From Spirochaetaceae bacterium (GTDB taxonomy: Bacteria; Spirochaetota; Spirochaetia; Sphaerochaetales; Sphaerochaetaceae), in NCBI GenBank assembly GCA_016649775.1, contig JAENWY010000113.1, positions 1 through 7,320 on the forward strand: 7,320 nucleotides of DNA. Direction: 5' to 3'. The notes beneath the pieces are model-generated. The model saw only the letters and a list, made by a program, of their open reading frames with translations. It had not been told where the DNA came from and did no database searches. Of this stretch, positions 1-7,320 are shown piece by piece; the stretch's first letter is position 1, and every line of letters starts with the position of its first letter. The position numbers and the translations under genes are program-made.

Positions 1-476
1 ATATCTTACAGTTTACCTACTAGTAATGCTTTAAATAAAAAGCACTTACCCCTAAAATATAAACACGCTAGTAAATATATTGGAGGTATAAGTGCAATAT
101 CATGATAAGAGAAAAATAAAAGAAGCACAAGAGAATCTTGAAAACCACGGGTTGAATAAATAGAATCTTTGTCAATTATCTATCAAAATATGTATTTGTA
201 GAAAGACTTTAAGAAAAATTAGAGACAATGATGAACTGAATAAAACTTACAATGGCTAGAAGATTACATCCAATTTGTGCACATTTATAGGTTACTATCA
301 ATAATGAAATATTGATTAAAGGAATTGGTAATTCAACTTTATACCTTATTTTAACTAAAGAAAGCTACTTGCAGATTATCCAAACAAAATGGAGGAGATG
401 AAAAATGAGTTTAGTAAAAATGTTAAATCAGAGGGTTTAACATTTTAGTCATTAGGAGCCAACAGGTATCCTTTTT
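1..476. other. Intergenic stretch without a supportable gene
   Basis: No frame on either strand gives a recognisable protein. The + strand holds two start-like sites. The first is GGAGG (82-86) five bases before GTG 92, opening 23 codons to TAG 161. The second is GGAGGAG (391-397) before ATG 405, opening 11 codons to TAA 438; the overlapping ATG 398 opens 16 codons to TAG 446. They may be relics of decayed genes or chance. A 6-bp hairpin with a 6-base loop (TGCTTT at 27-32, AAAGCA at 39-44) has no T tract. I found no convincing promoter, tRNA, CRISPR or insertion-sequence end here. The only element I would annotate with some trust is the terminator-like hairpin at 417-446. Confidence 0.5.
417..446 (-). 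terminator. Probable terminator hairpin downstream of the GH94 gene
   Basis: An 11-bp perfect inverted repeat (AAAATGTTAAA at 417-427 and TTTAACATTTT at 436-446) flanks an 8-base loop. It starts about 30 bases after the TAG stop of the GH94 gene. Read on the minus strand, the right side of the stem ends in a short T run (TTTTT). The stem is AT-rich and most of the T run lies inside it, so termination may be only moderate. The near symmetry means it could act in both directions. Confidence 0.55.
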
Positions 477-2897
477 CTAGACTATAATTATATGTTTTCC
501 CCCATCACTCTTCAATCTAATTCTATCACCTTCTATTTTTTCCCCGTCAACAATTAAGGATTTTGTTTCCATAATTCCTTTACTTCTACTTTCTACAAGT
601 ATCTCATATGTCGTTATATCATCTTTATACACTAGTGAAAAATCTCCAAAGCTTTGCGGTGTTGAGGGATTAATTATTAAATATCCATTCTCTTTTCTTA
701 CCCCTAAAAAATGATTTACCAACCCCTGGTACATCCATCCTGCGGAACCAGTATACCAGCTCCAACCACCATTTCCTTCATAAGGAGCACTTAACGAGAT
801 ATCCGCTACCATAACATATGGTTCCTTTTCATAAATCAAGGCATTTCTCTTATTTGAAGTGGAATGAATAGGATTCAACATCGTAAAAAGTGTGTAGGAA
901 AAACTATGATCTTTAATCATTGTACTGGCAATTGCAAGCCAAACCGCTGCATGTGTATACTGTCCTCCATTTTCTCTAATTCCTGGATAATAATTCTTAA
1001 TATACCCTGGATTCTTCTCTGTTTTATCAAATGGTGGATATAATAATAGGGAAAGTCCTTCTTTCTCTTTCACTAAATTCCTTCTTGCAGATTGCATGGC
1101 AATATTGGCCCTTTCTTCACTAGCCCCCTTAGAGATTACACTCCAGGATTGACTAATCGAATCCATACAACATTCCTTATTTTCTTTAGATCCTAACTTC
1201 GTTCCATCATCATAAAATGCACGCAAATACCAATCTCCATCCCATGCATATTTCTCGACATTTTTTTTAAGAAGTTCCCGTTTTTTCTCTAATTCAAGGG
1301 CAAAAGATTCATCGTTCTCATGATAACACAAGGGAATAAAATCACTCAACACTGTATAAAAAAACCAAGCAAGCCAAACACTTTCTCCTGTTCCTCCAAT
1401 ACCTACAGCATTCATTCCATCATTCCAGTCACCTCCACCCATAAGTGGCAGTCCATGCACTCCTAACTTGGTATGCAAAATTGCTTTTTTACAATGATTG
1501 TAAATACTCTCAACAATACTTGATTCTTCTGGGGTACACATGATTTCTCGTTCATCTGGTTTAAGTAGAGGGCCTGTTATATATGGAATTTTCTCTTTCA
1601 AAATCTCGTAATCTTCCGTTCCTTTAATATAAAATGCAGTAGCATAAGGTAGCCATAATAAATCATCCGTTATTCTCGTTCGTACACCTATTCCCATTGG
1701 TGGCTGCCACCAATGTTGTACATCACCCTCTTCAAACTGCCTACTCGCTGCAATTTTAATTTGTGCTCTTAGTGCTTTAGGATCAGCATATAATAAGGAA
1801 AGTGTATCTTGTAATTGATCACGATATCCATAGGCTCCACCACATTGGTAAAATGCCGCTCTTGCATTAATTCTGCAAGATATGGTTTGGTACAATAGCC
1901 AACCATTTACCATAATATCAATGGCTCTGTCATTTGTTTTTACATGAACCTTTCCTAAAATATCTTCCCAGTGTTGGCAAACCCTTACGAGCTCTTTTTC
2001 AACTACATTTATATCTTTATATTTTTCTGCAAGTCTATTTATTTCTTCTTGATCAGGACTTTCTCCAAGTGCAAATAGAATATCTCTAGTTTCTCCTGGG
2101 TTCAACGAAATTGTAACTTGAATCGCTCCACAGGGATCATAGCAAGCTCCTGTATTACAAGAAAGCTCCAAGGACAGTCCTTCTGGATTTAATACAGTTC
2201 CTTTTCGACCCAAAAATTCTTCACGATCCCCTGTATATGCCTTAACTATTTCGTTTGAGAACATAAATGCACAATGTTTATAAAAATGATAATTATAAAT
2301 ATTTTTTGCACTTAAATACTCATATTCATTATCAAAATTTGTTACAATATACGGATTCGTCAACTCTCTTTGCACACCTAATGTCCACTCCACATAATAA
2401 GTAAGAGTTAAATTTCTTGGACTTTTGGACATATTGCTTAAATTTAGATTCCAAATCTTAATAGGCTCATCAATTGGGGTGAATACCGTAAGTTCCTGCT
2501 TTAAATCATTCTCTTTATGATAAAACTTTGAATACCCAAAGCCATGTCTTACAATATAAGTCCCATGATTAGTTTGGCCAAGGGAAGTAGGAGTCATCGT
2601 TTTACCACTCAATTCATCCTTAATATAGATTGCTTCAGAGGCTTGGTCGCTTACAGGGTCATTGGACCATGGTGTTATTTTATTCTCACTACTATTTGAG
2701 CACCATGTGTATCCTGCACCTGTTTCAGACACTTGAAATCCAAAATTACTATTTGCAATCACATTAATCCATGGTGCTGGTGGCTTATTCTTTCCTTCTA
2801 AAAGAATTTCATATTCCGTTCCATTTTCAACAAATCCTCCAAACTCATTAAAGAACTCATATTGTTTATTTTCTTCAAAATTTGAGGTATTTTTCAT
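477..2897 (-). CDS. GH94 glycoside phosphorylase, separate C-terminal module of a split cyclic beta-1,2-glucan synthase
   Basis: An 806-residue GH94 phosphorylase, probably cytoplasmic: I see no signal peptide or membrane segment. Residues 1-290 form the N-terminal beta-sandwich, with NdvB-like strings such as FGGFVENGTEY, APWINVIAN and TPWSNDPVSD. Residues about 320-725 form the (alpha/alpha)6 catalytic barrel, followed by a small C-terminal beta domain. The general acid is expected to be Asp493 in GDWNDGMN. The phosphate-site residues are expected to be Arg359 (GYRDQ), His649 (QYTHAAVW) and Thr716-Gly717 (WYTGSAGW). All are intact, so it should be active. In cyclic glucan synthases this module shortens beta-1,2-glucan by phosphorolysis, releasing glucose 1-phosphate and controlling chain length. 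It begins where the C-terminal catalytic module begins in the fused enzymes, and it lies 26 bases behind the GT84/GH189 gene, so the two are surely co-transcribed. ATG 2897 is chosen for its strong ribosome binding site; the stop is TAG. Alternative: an independent 1,2-beta-oligoglucan phosphorylase, but those are usually about 1,100 residues. Family is very likely; exact substrate is inferred. Confidence 0.93.
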   Translation of the reverse strand: MKNTSNFEENKQYEFFNEFGGFVENGTEYEILLEGKNKPPAPWINVIANSNFGFQVSETGAGYTWCSNSSENKITPWSNDPVSDQASEAIYIKDELSGKTMTPTSLGQTNHGTYIVRHGFGYSKFYHKENDLKQELTVFTPIDEPIKIWNLNLSNMSKSPRNLTLTYYVEWTLGVQRELTNPYIVTNFDNEYEYLSAKNIYNYHFYKHCAFMFSNEIVKAYTGDREEFLGRKGTVLNPEGLSLELSCNTGACYDPCGAIQVTISLNPGETRDILFALGESPDQEEINRLAEKYKDINVVEKELVRVCQHWEDILGKVHVKTNDRAIDIMVNGWLLYQTISCRINARAAFYQCGGAYGYRDQLQDTLSLLYADPKALRAQIKIAASRQFEEGDVQHWWQPPMGIGVRTRITDDLLWLPYATAFYIKGTEDYEILKEKIPYITGPLLKPDEREIMCTPEESSIVESIYNHCKKAILHTKLGVHGLPLMGGGDWNDGMNAVGIGGTGESVWLAWFFYTVLSDFIPLCYHENDESFALELEKKRELLKKNVEKYAWDGDWYLRAFYDDGTKLGSKENKECCMDSISQSWSVISKGASEERANIAMQSARRNLVKEKEGLSLLLYPPFDKTEKNPGYIKNYYPGIRENGGQYTHAAVWLAIASTMIKDHSFSYTLFTMLNPIHSTSNKRNALIYEKEPYVMVADISLSAPYEGNGGWSWYTGSAGWMYQGLVNHFLGVRKENGYLIINPSTPQSFGDFSLVYKDDITTYEILVESRSKGIMETKSLIVDGEKIEGDRIRLKSDGGKHIIIV

Positions 2898-2902
2898 ATT
2901 TA

Positions 2903-2909
2903 CTCCTCT
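2903..2909 (-). promoter_or_regulatory. Ribosome binding site of the GH94 gene
   Basis: On the minus strand AGAGGAG is followed by the five-base spacer TAAAT and then ATG at 2897. This is a near-ideal Shine-Dalgarno sequence with good spacing. It decides the start of the GH94 gene and shows that this gene is set up for its own translation initiation rather than read-through from the upstream frame. No promoter fits in the 26-base gap, so the messenger is presumably shared. Confidence 0.85.
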
Positions 2910-2917
2910 TTTTCTTT

Positions 2918-2926
2918 TTATTATTA
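2918..2926 (-). other. Triple tandem in-frame stop (TAA TAA TAA)
   Basis: The GT84/GH189 frame ends ...GEIVE and then reads three successive TAA codons at 2926-2924, 2923-2921 and 2920-2918, with a fourth in-frame TAA at 2902-2900 just before the next start. The following gene is in a different frame. Termination here should be tight, which rules out a single-base error or simple read-through as the explanation for the two-gene arrangement. Confidence 0.9.
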
Positions 2927-5900
2927 TTCAACAATTTCTCCTAATGTTTCTTTGACACTTCTAAAATATATGCCTGTCTCTTCAGAAAAGACAACCATAG
3001 CTACAGTATCTAGTAGATTAATTTCCGCAGGTATTAATTGACGTGCATTAATTATGAACAAACTCTTCTTCTCAATACTTTCATCATAAATCTTAAGTGT
3101 ACTAACAAGCTCATTTAAAAAATCATTCAAATCATCCATATAGATAGATTTAGATTCATTGAGAATAATCAGATCTATTTTAATCAAATTCAGTCTATAA
3201 TACTCATAAGCTTTTAATACATCCTTAACAATACGCACTTCATCAATAGATTTAACTTTTAGAAGAAGAATAGGAACGTCTCCTGAAATTCCGAATTTCC
3301 ATAAAAAGCTTTGATTTTTCAAGTTCTTTCTAATGCTATTAGCTGATCCTCTATAATAACGAGTTGGATAATAAATAGGACTAACTAAATCTTGATATGC
3401 TTTTAGTTGAGATTTTGTAATTTCAAGATATTTAAGTTCCATTTCACTTTGTCTACCAAATTGAGCTATTGCATCATCAATTCTATATGGATCACTAAAC
3501 TCATCACTGACTTGAATTGCATGTTTTCTATTTTTACATACTCCTGTTATAAACGATACAGACGCCATTCCCCCGGCTTTTACAAGCACGCTTACGCGAA
3601 TACTCATAATCGGGTCTTTTGAGAAACCTGCGATATTGAACAATGAGTCCCTTTGCATCGCATCTGGATTCTGCAACGAATTATTGTGACCGATAAACTT
3701 AAGCCTGTCGTTCTCATATTCGATTTCTTTAACAAATTTATTTCCAGACTTAACCATATGCATAAGATAAGGTTTATTTATCGTATTTTGATTTCTTCTT
3801 TTTGACAGGAATATAGATTCTTCTTTAAGAAATTCACTTTCTATAAACAGTTTATTAAAAGCAGGATGACTTAACTCAGCCAAATAGGAATCCCCCACAA
3901 CTTCTAAATAACTTGTTAATTGAATAATCTTGTCTGTTTTACCATGATTATTTAATGTAACTTTACGAATTTCTACATCATGAAAAATTGTTAAACTAAT
4001 TGTTGTATTTGAGGATATATCACCATCCTTTCTCTTATACTCTGCTTTATGAGGTGAAAAAATGGCTTGATAAGTGTCTCCCTCTGCTTTTGTAGGATTA
4101 AAGGTCGCGCTCCAGACTTTATTAGCTTTGACATCTTTAATATAGATATAATTCCCTGAAGAAGCATATCGATCCGGTCTCCACCTATAAATCATACGAT
4201 TCATATACTTACTAAATCCATCTCCATCAGAAGTAATCATAACAGAATAACGATTATTACAAAGGTAGTTGGCTAAAGGAACAATTGGCGCAGTTGTATT
4301 GACATAGCGATTACTTAATACGTTGTCTTTAGCTTTTTTATGATCTTCTTTTTTCGTTTTAATCGTATAGCCTTTTTTTGCAATTAAAATAAAATGAGAA
4401 TCTATTTTTTCCTCAAGCAATGTTTCATTTGCCTTTATAATAGGTTCTTTATGAAACCTTGTTCTCATAATTCCTTGATTTAAATAATTATTGATAGAAA
4501 CCATAATCATTCCCTGATGATGTGCCATAAACGACTTTATAATCGAATATTCATTCATAGTATCTGGATTATTTGTATCAAAATCAATTGCTTCATAGAA
4601 ACCGTAATCTCCAAAGGCACCTTTTTCCATAAGACTTTTCAAATTAGCAAAAGCTGATTTTTCAGCATAAGAAAGTGCCAACAAAGTCGCATAAGGGGTA
4701 ACAACTAATGAATCACTAAAGGAAGGTTTTAATCGAATTTTAGGAACACCAAAAGCTTTATACTGGTAGTTTGAATCCAAGTCAAACCGATAATATTGTG
4801 ACTCGGATATACCCCAAGGTATGTTCTTTTGTTTTGCATAATGTATTTGTTGCAACACCGCGGCTTTTGAAGTATTCGCAAAAACAGTTTCCCCATATTC
4901 TTTCATCACTAGTTTAGGCATCAGATATTCAAACATTGTTCCGCTCCAAGAAACAAAGCAAGGTAGGCCTTTAACAATAGTTAATAGTCGTCCCAATTTA
5001 TTCCAATGTTTTGCAGGAATATCACCTCTAGAAATTGCAAGATAACTAGTAAGCAAGGCTTCCGATGCTATCAAATCAAAACAACCAGTATCCATGGTTT
5101 CTGAGGATACATGATATCCAATATAGAACAACTTCCTCTTCTCATTAAATAAATAAGCAAAACTAACCTCTTCTAGCAATTTATCTATAGTATCTCTAAT
5201 ATCTTCAATTTCATTAATCAAAATTTTCGCCATTTCATTTTCTTCTTGGGCTACTTCTCTTAAAGTTGCACAAGATGAATAAGAATAATTTTGAAGATTA
5301 AAAATTTGAATCTCTGTTAAAATTTGATTTACCATAACTAAGGCATCATTTCGCTCTTTTAGATCTTCTATTTGGTTGCTTAATTCCTTTTTTACATTTT
5401 CTAAGTCAGTCTCTAAATCGCCAATATTGTTATACTCATTCTTCAAATGGCTATCGGTATTCACTTTTTTTAGCAACACCTCAAGTTGTTCGACTATTCT
5501 ACTAGATAAAATAGGTAAATCAAGTTGTTCTAACAAACCATTTTTCAAAGTAATAATATGGCCAAAGAAATTTCCGCTATCTACAGTAGACACATAAGCT
5601 GGATTTAGAACTTCAAGAGTATGTATATTATACCAATTATATAAATGTCCTTTCCATTTTGGAAATTTAATTACCGTATTCAATAAATTAGATACTCTAT
5701 CTACTGTTTCACTTAATGTTTCAAAGCCAAAGTCTCTAGCTGATAAAATTGTTAAAAATTGTAAGCCTATGTTAGTAGGCGAGGTCTTATTTGATATTTT
5801 CTTTTGAGGGACTTCTTGATAATTATCAGGACATAACCAATTATCATTTTTAAATGAAAAAACTTTAAAAAACTTCCAAGTTCTACGTGCAGTCTCAAGT

Positions 5901-7320
5901 AATAATTCTATATTCTCTTTATCTTTCTTTTGGAATTCTCTATTTCTTGGCAATCTAAGGAAATATGCAATCAAAAAAGCAAAAGCCCAAACTACCGCTA
6001 AAACTAAATATATTACAATTCCTGCCAATGATATTTTAACTAGATTAATAATTGCAAGTAAAAGAATTGCAGGAATAAAGGAAACCCACATTTGTGCGAG
6101 ATATCCTATTTTTGTATTCTCTACCGATTTTTCAACATTTTCTGAGGCATTCCATTTCAATAGATGCTTCTTACTAATTACCATTCTATAAAGACTTTGA
6201 ATAATCGCACTCATAGCTATATAGGCTCTATGAGGAATAAAAACAATTCCTAGAATAGATCTTCTTATTCTTTTTAAGACCTCTTTCCAAATCACTTTGT
6301 GCAAGATAGTCAATCTAGGTTTTCTTAGCTTTCCATAAACAACTGTAAATAATAAGTGAACCAAATATAAGACATCCGTAAAAAATATTAAGATAAAGCC
6401 TAAATAAAATATTTTTGGCATAAGTAATAGATTCAAAAGAAGAAATATTAAGCTTGAAACTGGTACTAAACTTCTTCTTAAGTTATCAAAAATCTTCCAT
6501 TTGGATAATCTATTGAAATTATTTCTTTTGAATAACCAAGGTAATAGTTGCCAATCTCCTCGTAACCAACGTTGTTCTCTTTTTGCATAAGAAAGAAAGG
6601 TATTTGGAAAATTATCTAGAATTTTAGCTACACTTGAAAAACCAGTTCGGGCATAGCAACTTTCAAGTAAATCATGACTTAATACACGATTTTCAGGAAT
6701 TACACCATTTAAAAGTTGATTGAAAGCTTGTACATCATAAATACCCTTTCCTACATATGAACCTTCATTAAATATGTCCTGATAAATATCAGATATAACA
6801 AAAGAATAATGTGACAAACCACCTTCATCTCCAAAGATTTTAGAAAATCGGCTATGTCTACTATCAATTATGTGGTTTTGTACAGTCGGTTGAATAATTA
6901 CATAACCTTCCTTTAATTTTCCAGTTGTCATATCTATGATGGGTTGATTTAAGGGATGATCAATAAGACCCACAAGTATTGCGGCATTATCAGGAATTAG
7001 ATCAGAGTCAGCATCCAACGTAATAACATATTTATATGTTTCTAATAATTGATTATCACATAAAACTCTAGTAAAGGTTGTATCACTTTTTTTAACCCCA
7101 CATAAAAGTTGATTAAACTCCTCAATCTTTCCTCTTTTTCTCTCCCATCCCATAAAACACTGCTCAGATTTATTCCATTTTCTTTCTCTAATAAATAAGC
7201 AAAATTTTTGGTTTATTGAAGGATAGCGTATATTATACTTCTCAATTTGTTTAACTAAGAATTCTTCAAGTATGTCATCTTTTGGAATATGCTTCTGCAA
7301 AGAATCCTCAAAATCAATAA
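2924..7320 (-). CDS. Cyclic beta-1,2-glucan synthase, GT84-GH189 part (5' end outside window)
   Basis: Membrane protein of the NdvB/ChvB/Cgs family, 5'-truncated by the window edge. Residues are numbered from the TTG codon at 7300; the frame stays open to 7320. Residues 1-255 are the GT84 core: ERKRGKIEEFN (53-63), the UDP-sugar DxD in TLDADSD (Asp96, Asp98), LSHDLLES (207-214) and QRWLRGDWQ (243-251), a (Q/R)xxRW-type motif. Membrane helices follow at about 278-295, 297-321, 404-421 and 424-448. Residues 455-960 resemble the GH189 transglycosylase that cyclises the glucan: STVDSGNFFG (571-580), SWSGTMFEYLMP (784-795), WGISES (829-834), GDYGFYEAIDF (897-907) and MAHHQGM (925-931). A Glu/Lys/Asn-rich, probably coiled-coil stretch sits at 600-710. 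Residues 1015-1290 look like a GH94 beta-sandwich, and 1330-1450 carry the linker with WKFGISGDVPI. No GH94 catalytic motif is present here; that module is the next gene. By comparison with Brucella Cgs (from memory) roughly 520 N-terminal residues are missing. Family membership is strong; cyclic product is inferred. Confidence 0.92.
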   Translation of the reverse strand, partial: IDFEDSLQKHIPKDDILEEFLVKQIEKYNIRYPSINQKFCLFIRERKWNKSEQCFMGWERKRGKIEEFNQLLCGVKKSDTTFTRVLCDNQLLETYKYVITLDADSDLIPDNAAILVGLIDHPLNQPIIDMTTGKLKEGYVIIQPTVQNHIIDSRHSRFSKIFGDEGGLSHYSFVISDIYQDIFNEGSYVGKGIYDVQAFNQLLNGVIPENRVLSHDLLESCYARTGFSSVAKILDNFPNTFLSYAKREQRWLRGDWQLLPWLFKRNNFNRLSKWKIFDNLRRSLVPVSSLIFLLLNLLLMPKIFYLGFILIFFTDVLYLVHLLFTVVYGKLRKPRLTILHKVIWKEVLKRIRRSILGIVFIPHRAYIAMSAIIQSLYRMVISKKHLLKWNASENVEKSVENTKIGYLAQMWVSFIPAILLLAIINLVKISLAGIVIYLVLAVVWAFAFLIAYFLRLPRNREFQKKDKENIELLLETARRTWKFFKVFSFKNDNWLCPDNYQEVPQKKISNKTSPTNIGLQFLTILSARDFGFETLSETVDRVSNLLNTVIKFPKWKGHLYNWYNIHTLEVLNPAYVSTVDSGNFFGHIITLKNGLLEQLDLPILSSRIVEQLEVLLKKVNTDSHLKNEYNNIGDLETDLENVKKELSNQIEDLKERNDALVMVNQILTEIQIFNLQNYSYSSCATLREVAQEENEMAKILINEIEDIRDTIDKLLEEVSFAYLFNEKRKLFYIGYHVSSETMDTGCFDLIASEALLTSYLAISRGDIPAKHWNKLGRLLTIVKGLPCFVSWSGTMFEYLMPKLVMKEYGETVFANTSKAAVLQQIHYAKQKNIPWGISESQYYRFDLDSNYQYKAFGVPKIRLKPSFSDSLVVTPYATLLALSYAEKSAFANLKSLMEKGAFGDYGFYEAIDFDTNNPDTMNEYSIIKSFMAHHQGMIMVSINNYLNQGIMRTRFHKEPIIKANETLLEEKIDSHFILIAKKGYTIKTKKEDHKKAKDNVLSNRYVNTTAPIVPLANYLCNNRYSVMITSDGDGFSKYMNRMIYRWRPDRYASSGNYIYIKDVKANKVWSATFNPTKAEGDTYQAIFSPHKAEYKRKDGDISSNTTISLTIFHDVEIRKVTLNNHGKTDKIIQLTSYLEVVGDSYLAELSHPAFNKLFIESEFLKEESIFLSKRRNQNTINKPYLMHMVKSGNKFVKEIEYENDRLKFIGHNNSLQNPDAMQRDSLFNIAGFSKDPIMSIRVSVLVKAGGMASVSFITGVCKNRKHAIQVSDEFSDPYRIDDAIAQFGRQSEMELKYLEITKSQLKAYQDLVSPIYYPTRYYRGSANSIRKNLKNQSFLWKFGISGDVPILLLKVKSIDEVRIVKDVLKAYEYYRLNLIKIDLIILNESKSIYMDDLNDFLNELVSTLKIYDESIEKKSLFIINARQLIPAEINLLDTVAMVVFSEETGIYFRSVKETLGEIVE

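Noticed and set aside
20..74. Direct repeat CTAGTAA at 20-26 and 68-74
   Set aside because: Seven bases in AT-rich DNA is expected by chance, and no mobile element lies between the copies.
276..283. Palindrome TGTGCACA as a possible operator
   Set aside because: It is an isolated 8-base palindrome without a nearby promoter or gene start; chance is a sufficient explanation.
313..343. Possible + strand promoter (TTGATT ... TTTATA)
   Set aside because: The spacing is 19 bases and both boxes are weak; there is no real gene downstream on the + strand.
161..448. In-frame TAG codons inside the short + strand frames (161, 257, 446), suggesting amber recoding such as pyrrolysine
   Set aside because: The frames are short and unrecognised, TAG is common by chance in AT-rich DNA, and the GH94 gene itself ends normally with TAG. 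There is no positive evidence for recoding.
3407..3622. 71-codon open frame on the + strand
   Set aside because: It lies wholly antisense to the well-conserved GH94-like part of the synthase gene, and its translation looks like no protein family. It is a shadow of the real gene.
5376..5597. 73-codon open frame on the + strand
   Set aside because: It is antisense to the coiled-coil-like part of the GH189 domain. Its Ser/Phe-rich translation is the expected mirror of Glu/Lys/Leu-rich coding sequence.

Overview
The window is AT-rich DNA with clostridial-style codon use (many AGA/AGG arginine and ATA isoleucine codons) and strong AGGAGG-type ribosome binding sites. This points to a low-GC Gram-positive anaerobe, plausibly a member of the Clostridia. 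That placement is inferred from composition and protein style; no taxonomic marker gene is present.

Layout: (1) positions 1-476 contain no gene I can support, only start-like sites on the + strand and a hairpin that looks like the terminator of the minus-strand genes. (2) Positions 477-2897, minus strand, encode an 806-residue GH94 glycoside phosphorylase. (3) Positions 2924-7320, minus strand, encode a large membrane protein that runs off the right edge. It contains a GT84 glucosyltransferase core, membrane helices, a GH189-type cyclisation (transglycosylase) domain and a GH94-like sugar-binding region. Transcription runs from right to left, so the 5' end and promoter of this gene lie outside the window.

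Together the two genes make up a cyclic beta-1,2-glucan synthase (NdvB/ChvB/Cgs type). That enzyme is normally a single polypeptide of about 2,800 residues. Here it is split into two adjacent genes at the boundary just before the C-terminal catalytic GH94 module. The upstream frame ends in three consecutive TAA codons. The downstream gene starts 26 bases later in another frame behind a textbook ribosome binding site, so the split looks genuine rather than a sequencing error.

Expected cooperation, from knowledge of the family: the GT84 part polymerises UDP-glucose into a linear beta-1,2-glucan, the GH94 part trims the chain by phosphorolysis and so sets its length, and the GH189 part closes the chain into a ring. 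The main points of interest are the two-gene form of the enzyme, its presence in a low-GC Gram-positive-like genome, and the fact that the apparent start of the large gene near 7300 is an edge artefact that would cut off a conserved glycosyltransferase aspartate.
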